From positions 1 through 64,000 of the forward strand of contig NZ_KQ948470.1 of assembly GCF_001514115.1 (NCBI RefSeq): 64,000 nt of DNA. Reading direction: 5' to 3'. The notes under the pieces were generated by a model, which searched no databases, was not told where the DNA came from, and saw only the letters and a program-made list of their open reading frames with translations. Below, one piece after another: positions 1 through 9,600 of the stretch. The position numbers and the translations under genes were made by a program. Position 1 is the first letter of the stretch. Each line of letters starts with the position of its first letter. Origin of the DNA: Streptomyces olivochromogenes (GTDB lineage: Bacteria; Actinomycetota; Actinomycetes; Streptomycetales; Streptomycetaceae).

Positions 1-1
1 C

Positions 2-964
2 CTAGCGCGCGAAGTCGCGACCTACGCCGAGCATCGGCTGAGCACCTATCTCTACGAGAGCGGCCGCGAGCTGAAGGAGCTGTATCGCGGCAACGGCAAC
101 TCCTGGACGGGACTGCTCCGGCGTGCTGGACTCCTCAATGGCGAGCCTCCAGAGGGCGAAGCGGCTCTGCTTAAACGCGTGCCTGCCTTCCTCCACGTTG
201 ACGACCCTCTGCGCGTCGATGCGTACACCCGCATGTTGGAGGATGACGCCCCTTCGTACGGCGAACTCGACGAGCGGGGACAGGCCTACGCTCGGATGCT
301 CTTCTTCCAGCTCTGGCCTCTCGGAGGCGTCACCCGCAAGGGATTCAAGGATTACGACACTGGCTTCGCAGCACTCCGAGCCCAGCACGCCGTACGCAGC
401 GAGCTTCGCCAGGTGCTTGAGTACAACCTCGCCCATACCGAGCACGTCCCGATCCCGCTCCTTGGCATCGGCGGCCAAACTGGTCTCCCGTTGACCATCC
501 ACGCCTCCTACAGCAGAGAGGAGATCCTCCCCGCACTCGGCCAGTCCTACATCGGCGGCTTCATGCCGGGCGATTTCCGCGAGGGCGTGAAGTGGTGTGA
601 GTCCGCGAAGACCGATGCCCTGATGATCACTCTGGACAAGGACGACAAGGACTTCTCTCCCCAGACCCGCTACCACGACTACGCGCTGAGCGAGACCCTC
701 TTCCACTGGGAGTCCCAGAACCAGACCTCGGCCACATCCGCCACGGGCCTGCGCTACCAACACCACAAAGCCGAAGGCAGCCACGTCCTACTGTTCGTCC
801 GCCGCTACAAGAGCACCGACATCGGCGGAGCCCAACCGTGGATGCTGCTCGGCCCAGCTGAGTACGTCGAACACAAGGGGAGCAAGCCGATGGCGATTAC
901 GTGGAAGTTGGCACACGAAATCCCAGCGGACGTCTGGACGTACTCCGCCATTGCTGCTGGGTGA
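2..964 (+). CDS. DUF3427-domain protein, C-terminal part (gene runs off the left edge)
   Basis: The frame is open from the first bases, so about 320 C-terminal residues are seen and the start lies outside. The last 150 residues match the DUF3427 pattern I know from the C-termini of superfamily II helicases that also carry a PLD-like nuclease domain: a DKDFSP stretch, then YHDYALSE, FHWESQNQTS, a YQHH segment, LLFVRRYK and GPAEYVEHKGSKPM. The helicase and nuclease domains would lie upstream and are not visible. The role is unproven; the family architecture suggests nucleic-acid processing, possibly defence. It ends 17 bp before the convergent ATPase gene. Confidence 0.7.
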   Translation, partial: LAREVATYAEHRLSTYLYESGRELKELYRGNGNSWTGLLRRAGLLNGEPPEGEAALLKRVPAFLHVDDPLRVDAYTRMLEDDAPSYGELDERGQAYARMLFFQLWPLGGVTRKGFKDYDTGFAALRAQHAVRSELRQVLEYNLAHTEHVPIPLLGIGGQTGLPLTIHASYSREEILPALGQSYIGGFMPGDFREGVKWCESAKTDALMITLDKDDKDFSPQTRYHDYALSETLFHWESQNQTSATSATGLRYQHHKAEGSHVLLFVRRYKSTDIGGAQPWMLLGPAEYVEHKGSKPMAITWKLAHEIPADVWTYSAIAAG

Positions 965-981
965 TCGTCGCTCTTCATGTC

Positions 982-1626
982 CTACTCCACCCCCGCCTCG
1001 AAGTGCATCTGGGCCCGGTCGAGGGCTTCATCGGCGTCAACGCCATGTACGCGAAGCCAGTGCAGGAGGTCAGCGATGACTTCGATCGCCGCCTCCTGCG
1101 CTACGGTCACGCTTAACGGGCTTGGGCCCTGAATACCGGGCAGCTTCGCTGCGCCGTAGAGGCCCAGCATCGATCCTGCTCTTGCCACACGAACATCCCT
1201 GCTGTGGCCATTGGGCGAAGTTAGTCCGGTGGACAGCTCGCACCAGGTGACCTTTCGGTCGGGGTGGAGTTGGACACCCCAGCGGTCGGCGGTGGCATCG
1301 ACGAGAGCCATGCCCCGTCCGCCTTCGGACTCGACTCCCGCCTGGATGAGAGTTGGCAGGGCACGGGTGTCAGGGTCTTGGACCTCGATGCGCAAGTAGG
1401 TGCCGTTCATGGAGACGGCGAGTGTGGTCGGGGTGCCGGCGCCCACGTGCGTGATGACATTGGAAACCAGCTCGGTAACACACAGTTGGGCTGCCTCAGC
1501 GATCTCGTGCAGGCCCCAGAGCCCCAGATGAAGCCGCATGATGCGACGCAGAGCTGACACCTCCCTCGGCTCCGCTACGAACGGGATGTCCCACGGCTTC
1601 CTCGGCACACAACCCGCACAGTCCAT
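982..1626 (-). CDS. RsbW-like ATP-binding regulatory protein (HATPase_c_2)
   Basis: The 214-residue cytosolic protein carries a GHKL ATPase fold: an N-box (TELVSNVITH, about residues 51-60), a DPDTRALP segment and a GGRGMALVDATADRWG glycine loop. In Streptomyces such proteins are anti-sigma-like kinases or partners of XRE/DUF397 pairs. It is divergent from the XRE gene at 1839, forming the WhiJ-type three-gene layout (ATPase, XRE-DUF5753, DUF397). About 90 residues follow the ATPase fold, with no motif I recognise; their end (LLHWLRVHGVDADEALDRAQ) looks helical. Kinase activity and partners are inferred from the family. Confidence 0.75.
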   Translation of the reverse strand: MDCAGCVPRKPWDIPFVAEPREVSALRRIMRLHLGLWGLHEIAEAAQLCVTELVSNVITHVGAGTPTTLAVSMNGTYLRIEVQDPDTRALPTLIQAGVESEGGRGMALVDATADRWGVQLHPDRKVTWCELSTGLTSPNGHSRDVRVARAGSMLGLYGAAKLPGIQGPSPLSVTVAQEAAIEVIADLLHWLRVHGVDADEALDRAQMHFEAGVE

Positions 1627-1680
1627 GCCTCAAGTCCTCTCCTCGCACGTCAAGTTGCACCTCGCAATCGATGCAACACT

Positions 1681-1716
1681 GAGAGTGACACTGGAACTCT
1701 CAAAATGGAACTCTCA
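1681..1716. promoter_or_regulatory. Direct repeats in the ATPase/XRE divergent promoter
   Basis: GGAACTCTCA occurs twice, 14 bp apart (about 1693-1702 and 1707-1716), and GAGAGT lies inverted just upstream. The repeats sit between the divergent starts at 1626 and 1839 and are the best candidate binding sites for the adjacent XRE protein. Binding is inferred. Confidence 0.4.
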
Positions 1717-1838
1717 TCACGTCATTGAGGGAGCGGGCAGGAGCGCAGCCACCTTTCGCGCGCCCCGGCGCACGCTGTGTTGCTGTCACGATCGGGCAGG
1801 CAGCAGGATCTGAGAGATCAACACGAAAGGTGCGGGAT

Positions 1839-2684
1839 ATGCCAGTTGGGCCCACCACTCGCAGACGCCAACTTGGCGCCGATTTGCGCCGCCTCCGTGA
1901 ACGCAAGGGCCTGACCTTGGAGGAAGCCGGAGCACGGGTAGGCATCTCAAAGGCTACGCTCAGCCGCTACGAGACCAAGGAAGGATCAGTCAAGTGGCCT
2001 GCCGTTGACGCACTGTGCCGTGAGTACGGCACGTCCGACGAGGAACGCCTCGCACTCGTCGAACTCGCGAAGGGCGCCAAGATCCAAGGCTGGTGGAGGT
2101 CGCTCGCCGACCCCATCCCCGAGTCTATGAATCTCATGCTCACGCTTGAGGATGAGGTAGTGCGCGAAGACCACTACGCGTGCATGTACATCCCCGGCCT
2201 CCTCCAGACCCGCGACTACGCCGAGGCCGTACACCGCGCCTCGGAGATGCAGTGTTCAGAGAGGGAGGTACAGCACATGGTCGAAATCCGCATGAAACGA
2301 CAAGAACTCCTTCTGCGTGATGAACCGCCACACATCTGGTGCGTGATCGACGAGGCGGCGCTTCGACGCGGTGTCGGCGGACGCAAAGTCATGCACGAGC
2401 AACTTCAGCATCTTCTGGCCATGTCGGAACTGCCCCACGTCACTGCGCAAGTACTTCCCTTCTCAACAGGAGCTCACGCAGCAGCAGTTGGCAGCTTCGT
2501 CGTCTTGCGCGGCCCCTCTCCCGAGTTGGACGTGGTGTACGTAGACATCCTTGGCGGCGGGCTCTTCATGGAGAAGCCCCAGGAACTTGGGCGCTATAGG
2601 TTGGCGTTCGAGTACCTGAGCGCTCAGGCACTCGATCTCGAGTCCTCTGCTGCGCTCGTCCATCGCATAGACAAGGAGTCTTGA
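1839..2684 (+). CDS. WhiJ-like XRE regulator with DUF5753 domain
   Basis: This 281-residue protein has an N-terminal helix-turn-helix (about residues 10-65; LRERKGLTLEEAGARVGISK then TLSRYE) followed by a DUF5753 ligand/partner domain (about 95-270; YIPGLLQTRDYAEAV is typical). The ATG at 1839 is preferred over upstream starts because GAAAGG lies 8 nt before it and the HTH begins straight after. The gene overlaps the next by one base (TGATG). Family members such as WhiJ control developmental or antibiotic genes and work with small DUF397 proteins. Local GC is slightly lower than in neighbouring core genes. Confidence 0.88.
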   Translation: MPVGPTTRRRQLGADLRRLRERKGLTLEEAGARVGISKATLSRYETKEGSVKWPAVDALCREYGTSDEERLALVELAKGAKIQGWWRSLADPIPESMNLMLTLEDEVVREDHYACMYIPGLLQTRDYAEAVHRASEMQCSEREVQHMVEIRMKRQELLLRDEPPHIWCVIDEAALRRGVGGRKVMHEQLQHLLAMSELPHVTAQVLPFSTGAHAAAVGSFVVLRGPSPELDVVYVDILGGGLFMEKPQELGRYRLAFEYLSAQALDLESSAALVHRIDKES

Positions 2685-2884
2685 TGCCCGGACCGCTGGA
2701 GCCCCACTGGTTCAAGTCGTCCTACAGCGGCGGTAGCGGCACCGAATGCGTCGAGTGCTCGCCCACGAGAGAGGGCACCCTCGTGCGTGACTCCAAGGAT
2801 CCAACCGGCCCGATGGTCACCATAGGAAGCGGCGCCTGGCGGAGTTTTATAGGACAGTTGAGCCACCGGGTTTGGGGACGTTAA
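2684..2884 (+). CDS. DUF397 small protein
   Basis: The 66-residue protein has the DUF397 signature: WFKSSYSGG near the N-terminus, ECVEC, then VRDSKDP and a C-terminal WRSFIGQL. AAGGAG at 2673-2678 sits 5 nt before the ATG, which overlaps the XRE stop codon, so the two genes are translationally coupled. DUF397 proteins are the usual partners of WhiJ-type regulators and probably act through direct contact. No enzyme activity is expected. Confidence 0.88.
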   Translation: MPGPLEPHWFKSSYSGGSGTECVECSPTREGTLVRDSKDPTGPMVTIGSGAWRSFIGQLSHRVWGR

Positions 2885-2983
2885 CGATGGGCGGCCCTGG
2901 GCCACGACTGCGCCAGTTCGCCGGCGTCGTAGTTCTCCCTGTGTAACGGCATCGATGACCTCGCGCTTAGCCGGGCGCTGGTG

Positions 2984-3046
2984 CTATATGTGCCAGCCGA
3001 GGATTCGCGCAATCACCCACCGCTTCGGCAAGGGATGACATCCGGT
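2984..3046 (-). pseudogene. IS5-type transposase C-terminal fragment
   Basis: The minus strand encodes LPKRWVIARILGWHI and then a stop. This resembles the conserved LPxRWVVERTxxW segment around the catalytic glutamate of IS5-family DDE transposases, with the glutamate replaced by alanine. No flanking transposase sequence remains in frame, so it is at most a relic. The match is short and made by eye. Confidence 0.4.
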
Positions 3047-3184
3047 GACCGAGGGCCGCTTGACGCTCCAGCCAGGTTCCCGTTGAACAAGTGCCGCTTC
3101 CGCCGCTCCGTAGATGCTTGCCGCAGTCGCCCTCCGCTTACGGGGCACCCAAGGCCGCCCGGTTTTCCCGAGGATGGCGGTTCC

Positions 3185-3259
3185 GGGGTGAGCGTCAAGA
3201 GCGCCCTTCGGGCGTCGGCTGCGCCGATTGCGCTGCGCTCCACTCTTGACTCTCACCCC
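3185..3259. repeat. Imperfect inverted repeat before the DUF222/HNH gene
   Basis: GGGGTGAGCGTCAAGAG at the left end is matched inversely by CTCTTGACTCTCACCCC at the right end with one mismatch, around a 40-bp GC-rich centre. It could fold into a long hairpin. It lies 400 bp upstream of the 13E12-type gene and may be part of a dispersed element. Confidence 0.5.
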
Positions 3260-3658
3260 TCCACCGCGGAGTGCTCTTGGCCGGGCGGCCCGAAAGGGGG
3301 CGGCGGGAGAAGTGGGGGGAGGTTTCTTCGCGTTGCCGGGTGCCGGAAATTTGCGGCTTGGGGGACGCCTATGGCCTTCCGCGCACGCCGGGTTGGTTTG
3401 GCGGCTTCCGGATGGTGGGTGGGTCGAGAGCACGTCTGGGGTGGTCCGGGTGGACCAGGACGCCGGTCGTCTTGGCCTGGCACCGGTTGCGATGACGCGC
3501 CGCGTGGGCTGGCGGCTGGCCGGCGGCAGGCGGAGTTCCCGGTTCCGGGGTGGATCATTCTGACGGATGAAATGTGGCAATGAGCTGGGGATATCACTCT
3601 CCGTGAGCGATAATGGAGGGGTTGGATCGTTGGTGGGTGGGTGAGGTGCGGCGCTCTC

Positions 3659-5026
3659 ATGGGAACGGGGGTGAGCGCGGTGGCTGTTGTGGTGGAGTCC
3701 GAAGTCGATGTGTCGTCTGCGGTGACAGATGAGTGGATCGCTGAATTACGGTCGTGCGCACCTTCGGTGGAGACCCTGGGGTTGCTGGTCGAGTTGACCG
3801 GTGAGCGGCTTTCGGCGCGGGGGCGGATTGATGCCCTGGCTGTGTTCGAGAGGCATCTTGCCTGGATGCAGGGGATGCAGGTCGAGGTGTTGGCGGCTAT
3901 TGGGGATTACGCGGATTCTGGGGCCGATGCTGCCGCAGCCGGTGAGGCGTTCGATGCTCGGCTACTGCGGGAGTGGGACGCCGCGAGCGATGAAGTGGCT
4001 TGTGCCTTGCGGCTGGCCGGCGGCACCGCTTCGCGGCGGCTCGACGTGGCGCAGCAGCTGTGCGCTCGGTATCCGGCGACTCTGGGGCTACTGAAGCGTG
4101 GGGAGATCTCCTATCTGCAGGCTGAGGCCGTCACGGAATCGTGTGCGGTGCTCGAGCCGGAGACGGCTGGGCAGGTTGAGGCCGTCGTGATCGCGAAGAT
4201 GCCGGAGTTGGCCGTCGGGCAGACGCGGGCCTTGTTGCGTCGGCAGATTCATAAGGCCGATCCGGACGGGGCTGATGAGCGGCATCGGCGGCGCAAAGCG
4301 GATCGGGAGACTGTCCTTTATCCGCGAGAGGATGGGATGGCCCTGTTCGGCGCCGTTCTGCCTGCTGAGCAGGCCGCCGAGATGGGACAGGCCGTCGATG
4401 CACACGCGGCCACGTTCGACAATGACGGGCGGACTCTGGCGCAGAAGCGTGCCGACGCGTTGTACGACCTTGTGGTCAACCGGAATGGCGTGGTGGGCGA
4501 TTGCGCGAGTCCGGTGCGGGGGCGGGCTGCTGCCGTCGTGCAGGTCACGGTGCCTCTTGATGTTCTGGTGGGGGCCGAGGACGGGCCTGCCGAGCTGAAG
4601 GGGTACGGGCCGATCACCGCGGGGCAGGCGCGTGAGATCGCCTTCGCTCCGGGGACGATCTGGCGGAGGCTTCTTACCGATCCTGGCAGTGGGCTGCTTG
4701 TGAAGGTCGATCCGACAACCTATCGGCCCACGGCTGATGCCGAGCGGCAGGTCGTCGCGCGCGACCAGTACTGCGCCTTTCCCAGTTGTCGGATGCCTGC
4801 GCATCGCTGCGATGTCGATCACGTCGTACCGTTCGATCACGAGCGTCCTGAGGCGGGTGGGCTGACGGTTCCTGAGAATCTGCAGCCGTTGTGTCGGCGG
4901 CATCATCGGCTGAAGACTCACCATCCCGGGTGGAGGGTGACGCGGGATCCGCATACCGGGATTGCCAGTTGGACGAGTCCCACCGGGCATACGTACAGGA
5001 ATGCGCCGCCCGTTTATCGGGAGTGA
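3659..5026 (+). CDS. DUF222 / HNH endonuclease protein (13E12 repeat family)
   Basis: The protein is about 455 residues. Its long N-terminal DUF222 region is helical, and its C-terminal HNH nuclease domain starts near residue 375: CAFPSC, then HRCDVDHVVPFDH, ENLQPLCRRHHRLKTH, giving the paired cysteines and the H-N-H residues. These proteins occur in many actinobacterial genomes, often in several copies, and were called 13E12 repeats in M. tuberculosis; their function is unclear. Starts at GTG 3641, ATG 3659 and GTG 3671 are all possible; I chose the ATG. It converges on the PH-domain gene with an 11-bp gap. Confidence 0.85.
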   Translation: MGTGVSAVAVVVESEVDVSSAVTDEWIAELRSCAPSVETLGLLVELTGERLSARGRIDALAVFERHLAWMQGMQVEVLAAIGDYADSGADAAAAGEAFDARLLREWDAASDEVACALRLAGGTASRRLDVAQQLCARYPATLGLLKRGEISYLQAEAVTESCAVLEPETAGQVEAVVIAKMPELAVGQTRALLRRQIHKADPDGADERHRRRKADRETVLYPREDGMALFGAVLPAEQAAEMGQAVDAHAATFDNDGRTLAQKRADALYDLVVNRNGVVGDCASPVRGRAAAVVQVTVPLDVLVGAEDGPAELKGYGPITAGQAREIAFAPGTIWRRLLTDPGSGLLVKVDPTTYRPTADAERQVVARDQYCAFPSCRMPAHRCDVDHVVPFDHERPEAGGLTVPENLQPLCRRHHRLKTHHPGWRVTRDPHTGIASWTSPTGHTYRNAPPVYRE

Positions 5027-5037
5027 GTGAGGTTTTC

Positions 5038-6171
5038 TCACTGACCGGCGGTGAGGAACAGAGCTCCGACTAGAACTGACACGAGGATCTCGTAGCCGAG
5101 GACGATGCAGGCCAGGGCCAACACTCCCTTCTGCCACAGACGCGGTCCGCGGTAGGGAAGGAGCGGTGGCTGGTCCGAGGGTTGGAGCGCCGCTTCGGCC
5201 GGGGTCGTGCCAATCTCCGCGTGGGTGCGCCACCAGTGACGTAGCGTTTGGATCTTGGCTTCGAACTCCGAGTCCCAGAGCACGCGTCCGACGCGCGGTA
5301 CCGGCAATGGCGTTCGGCGACTGCTCGCTTCAAGAATGACTAGCCTGCGCCCGCCGCGGTGGCGCTCGACGGCGATCCCTTGAATCTCGTCCCAGGGAAC
5401 GGTTCGGGGCCGCAGCCCTCGTATGACCAGGTGGTCGGCAGTGAGGATGACGCCTCTGCCGAAGCTCAGGAAGCCCGCGCCCAGCAGCAGCGAGATCGCG
5501 ACGAGTGCGCCGAGCGTGCGGCCAAGAAGCGTCGGGAGATCAGCGCCGGGCCCCTCGGCGAACCCCACCATCACCGCATCAGCCGCAAGCCAGCCGAGCA
5601 GCAGGACCGTGGGCACCGACCGGCTTGGCGCAGGTCGCATGCCCAGTCGCTCGGGCAGCCGGCCGTAGGTATACCCCCAGGCGCCGAGTTCACCAGCTGT
5701 GTCTTCGACTTGGGCCGCGCCGCCGTTGGCGAGCCACCAGCTTCGGATGGTCGCGACCTTGTCGTCGAACCGGCGGTCGCGGGACAGGAAACCGGAGCTT
5801 GGCATTCGTAGCGGGGTGCGGCGTCCATCCGTCTCGTAGAGGACCACCCGCCGTCCGCCGGTGAACGGCTCGACCGCGACCTCGGCCACGTTGGCCCACG
5901 GGATGGTCCGGCGGCGCAGGTTGTGGACGACGACCGCCTCAGAGGTCAGAGTTACCCCGACGTAGCGGCTCAGCACCCACAGTTCGAGCGAGACAAAGAA
6001 CAGCAGCACCATGGCCAGAACCCGCGAATCGAACGGCAGGCCGGGTAGCCCGGGTCGCTGGTGCGCCCACAGCAAGGGGTTCGACAACTGCATCAGCATG
6101 GCGGCGCCGAGGATCAGGCCCAGTGGCAGGGACTGCTGCCACGAAGCCCGATAGCGGACTCGGCCGACCAT
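5038..6171 (-). CDS. Duplicated PH-domain membrane protein
   Basis: The protein is about 377 residues and contains two similar halves. Each half has one or two hydrophobic segments followed by a bacterial PH-like domain: VTLTSEAVVVHNLRRRTIPW and VILTADHLVIRGLRPRTVPW correspond, as do the GGRRVVLYE / GGRRLVILE strands and the FDDKVATIRSWW / FEAKIQTLRHWW helices. A last hydrophobic helix ends the protein. This looks like an internal duplication of a YdbS-like membrane unit. The function is unknown. The start could also be the GTG at 6213 or the start at 6279. Confidence 0.7.
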   Translation of the reverse strand: MVGRVRYRASWQQSLPLGLILGAAMLMQLSNPLLWAHQRPGLPGLPFDSRVLAMVLLFFVSLELWVLSRYVGVTLTSEAVVVHNLRRRTIPWANVAEVAVEPFTGGRRVVLYETDGRRTPLRMPSSGFLSRDRRFDDKVATIRSWWLANGGAAQVEDTAGELGAWGYTYGRLPERLGMRPAPSRSVPTVLLLGWLAADAVMVGFAEGPGADLPTLLGRTLGALVAISLLLGAGFLSFGRGVILTADHLVIRGLRPRTVPWDEIQGIAVERHRGGRRLVILEASSRRTPLPVPRVGRVLWDSEFEAKIQTLRHWWRTHAEIGTTPAEAALQPSDQPPLLPYRGPRLWQKGVLALACIVLGYEILVSVLVGALFLTAGQ

Positions 6172-6579
6172 TCCCGACGATTCCGCTCCGCCATTACGGG
6201 CTTCCTGGTTCACAGCTGTTCCACCCCTGCCGCACGAACAACGCGGGGCATCATGCCTGGCCAGGAACTGTTCGCGCAATGGCTGTCGACGGCCCCAGCC
6301 CGACAGAGCAACTGGCAGCCAGGGCGAGGACGTGCCTTCTGCTCATAGCGCCCACAGCGCTACTCCCGCTCCGGCCTGGTTCGGCGGGCAGCTTCCAGTG
6401 GAGGCCGCGCCTTGGGTCGGCACGCCGGAAATTCTGCGACTTGCTCCATGACTCCCGTGCCCCTGGGGCGACTTGCTTCTCGACGTGTGGTGACCGGGAG
6501 CTGAGCACGGCGATCGTGCCGTCAGAACACGGTGATCGTGTGCGAGGTCTTGACAGGAGCTTGGGCGCGCGGCCACCTT
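6172..6579. other. Divergent intergenic region before the glycosidase gene
   Basis: About 400 bp between the PH-domain gene and the GH2 gene. I find no coding pattern on either strand. The useful signals are the two operator-like sites at its right end, annotated separately. Confidence 0.5.
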
Positions 6580-6614
6580 TGGCAACGTTGTCAGACGCTC
6601 TGGCAACGTTGTCA
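6580..6614. promoter_or_regulatory. Two tandem LacI-type operators
   Basis: TGGCAACGTTGTCA occurs at 6580-6593 and again, identical, at 6601-6614. Each copy centres on the palindrome CAACGTTG, typical of LacI-family sites in front of actinobacterial glycosidase genes. The copies are 21 bp apart, two helical turns, so two dimers would bind the same face. No LacI gene is in the window, so the regulator must act from elsewhere. Confidence 0.7.
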
Positions 6615-6664
6615 CGCCAACGGCTCCGGCGCCTCCGCGTGTTCGTCGGCCGCGCTGTTTTCTG

Positions 6665-9600
6665 ATGGGACTCACGTTCATGGCAGGTCAGTCACATGCG
6701 CCGCGGGATCCTTCCGGTCCTTCCCGGCGGTCGGTGGTCACTACGGGTTCGACTCTTCTCGGCGGGTTTGGGCTGAACGCTCTGTTCCCGGCGACGAGTA
6801 CGGCCGCCGAGCGCGGCGACGCGCTCACCGCGGCGGCGCCGTCCGGTGAACTCGCCGCCTACCGCCCCGTCAAGGTCTCCTCGACGGACTACGCGGCGAC
6901 TCCGGGCGAGTTCGTGGTCGACCGTCTCGCGTCGCCCGGGGTCCGGGGAAGCGGATGGCGCGCGGCGGCGGGTGACGATCCGCAGTGGATCTCGGTCGAT
7001 CTTCAGGCCGACTGCCAGGTGACGCGGGTCCGGCTCACCTTCGAGGCCGACGCGAGCGATCCGGTTTTCACTCCCCCGGCCACCGGCAACCCGGCCGACG
7101 GCACCACCGGTAAGGAGATCCTGTCCAGCTACGCGCTCGCCTTCGTGGTCGAGACGTCCAGGGACGGCAGCTCCTGGACGAGCGCGTACCGCACGACCGC
7201 CGGTACGGGCGGGGTGGTGGACATTCCGCTGACCCGGTCCGTGACGGCGCGGTGGGTGCGGATGACGGCGCAGCGGCGGTCCAGTCCCAACCCGCTCGGG
7301 CTGAACGGGTTCGAGGTGTACGGCACCGTCGGTGGCCGGCGGCCCTCGGCCACCGGCTGGACCGACTGGGGGACCCATCACGGCGAGGCTCCCCGGCTGG
7401 CCGTCGCGGCGGACGGCACGGTGCCGTTGGAGTCCGGCTGGCGGCTGACCCTGGACGACTGGGCCGAAGGCGCGGGTCCCGACCTGTCGAAACCGACCGT
7501 GGACACCAGCGGCTGGCTGCCCGCCACCGTGCCCGGCACGGTCCTCGCGTCACTCGTCGATCAGGGAAAGCTCCCGGACCCGGTCGCCGGTCTGAACAAT
7601 CTGCACATCCCTGAGGCGCTCTCCCGCCATTCCTGGTGGTACAAGCGTGACTTCGACCTGCCGTCCGGTCTGCGCACCGGCCATGGCCGCAGGGTCTGGC
7701 TGGAGTTCGACGGCATCAACCATCAGGCCGACATCTGGCTCAACGGCCACCAGGTGGGAGGGCTCACCTACCCGTTCGCCCGCTCGGCCCATGACGTGAC
7801 GGAGTTGCTCGCCGAGAAGGGGACGAAGGGGCAGAACGCGCTGGCGGTGAAGATCACGCCGATGCCCGTTCCCGGCAGCCCGGGGGACAAGGGTCCCGCC
7901 GGGGAGTCCTGGGTGGACGCGGGCGCGGGTCAGATGAATCTCAACTCGCCCACGTATCTGGCCGCTTCGGGGTGGGACTGGATGCCCGCCGTACGGGACC
8001 GCGTCTCGGGGATCTGGAACCATGTCCGGCTGAGATCCACGGGGCCCGTGGTCATCGGCGACCCCCGGGTGGACACGGTTCTGCCGGACCTGCCCGACAC
8101 CTCCGTCGCCGAAGTCACCCTCACCGTCCCGGTCCGCAACGCCGACGCGGCCGAGCACACCACGACCGTCTCCGCGTCCTTCGGCGACATACGTGTCTCC
8201 AAGGCCGTCACCGTCCCGGCCGGCCGGAGCGTCGACGTCACCTTCGCCCCGGACGCCTTCAGCCGGCTGCGGCTGCGCAACCCCGCACTGTGGTGGCCCA
8301 ACGGGCTCGGCAGCCCCACCCTCCACGACCTCACCCTGGCCGCCTCGGTCGACGGGACGGAGAGCGACCGGCGCACCACCCGCTTCGGTATCCGCCAGTT
8401 CGGCTACGAGTACGACGTGCCGCTGCCCTTCACCTCGTCCGGCGACGCCTGCACCCAGTCGCTGGCGGTCGGCAGGCAGCAGGCCCGCTATGTACGGGTC
8501 AGGTGCCTGACCCGGGCCACGGACTGGGGCAACTCCCTGTGGACCCTGTCCGTGACCGACAGCGGCAGGTCGGGTACCGACCTCGCCCTGCACGCGAGCG
8601 CCACCTCCTCCACGACGGACGGCGACGACCACGGCCCCGGCAACGTCACCGACGGTGACCCCGGCACCCGCTGGTCCTCGGCCTACCAGGACGATCAGTG
8701 GATCCGCGTGGACCTCGGCTCCCAGCAGTCCTTCGACGGCGTCGACCTCGTGTGGGAGCAGGCCTACGCCCGGACGTACGTGGTCCAGGTGTCCACGGAC
8801 GACTCGACCTGGACGGACGTGAAGTCCGTCGACAACACCGCCGTACCGCTGCCGTTCAACACCGACCGGGCGAGCCTGCAGGTGGAGGACTTCACCGCCC
8901 GTACGGCCCGCTTCGTGCGGATCAACTGCGGTGTGCGCCACACCAGCTGGGGCAACTCCCTCTGGTCCCTGTCAGTGATCGACAGTTCCCGTCCGGGCAC
9001 CGACCTGGCCCTGCACAAGGCGGCCACGGCCTCCACGGAGGAGTCCGACCATCCGGCCGCGGCCGCCACCGACGGCAGCCCCGACAGCCGGTGGTCGTCG
9101 CAGTACGAGGACCACCAGTGGATCCAGGTCGACCTCGGCTCCGCCCAGAGTTTCGACCGGGTGGCCATCCTGTGGGAGCAGGCCTACCCGAAGACGTACG
9201 TCATCCAGGTGTCGTCCGACGGTGACAGCTGGACGGATGTGAAGTCCGTGGACAACAGCCCGGTGCCGCTGAAGATCAGCGTGAACGGCGTACGGGTGCT
9301 GGCCCGGGGCGGCAACTGGGGCTGGGACGAACTGCTGCGGCGGATGCCGGCCGAGCGGATGGACGCGGCGGTGCGCATGCACCGCGACATGAACTTCACG
9401 ATGATCCGCAACTGGGTCGGCAGCATCAACCGAGAGGAGTTCTACGCCAGTTGCGACGAGCACGGCATCCTGGTGTGGAACGACTTCCCCAATGCCTGGG
9501 CCATGGACCCGCCGGACCATGACGCGTTCAACGCGATCGCGCGCGACACCGTCCTGCGCTACCGCATCCATCCGTGCGTGGTCGTGTGGTGCGGCGCCAA

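Larger units (their letters stand above)
2885..3658. other. Gene-poor spacer with mobile-element debris
   Basis: About 770 bp without a convincing intact gene. It contains a transposase-like fragment on the minus strand (from 2984), an imperfect 18-bp inverted repeat (3185-3259) and a very GC-rich stretch leading to the DUF222/HNH gene. Long open frames on both strands here have no recognisable protein pattern and reflect base composition. Confidence 0.5.

Noticed and set aside
2981..3583. Open frames of about 200 codons on both strands upstream of the DUF222 gene
   Set aside because: They overlap each other, have no ribosome site or recognisable domain, and cross an inverted repeat.
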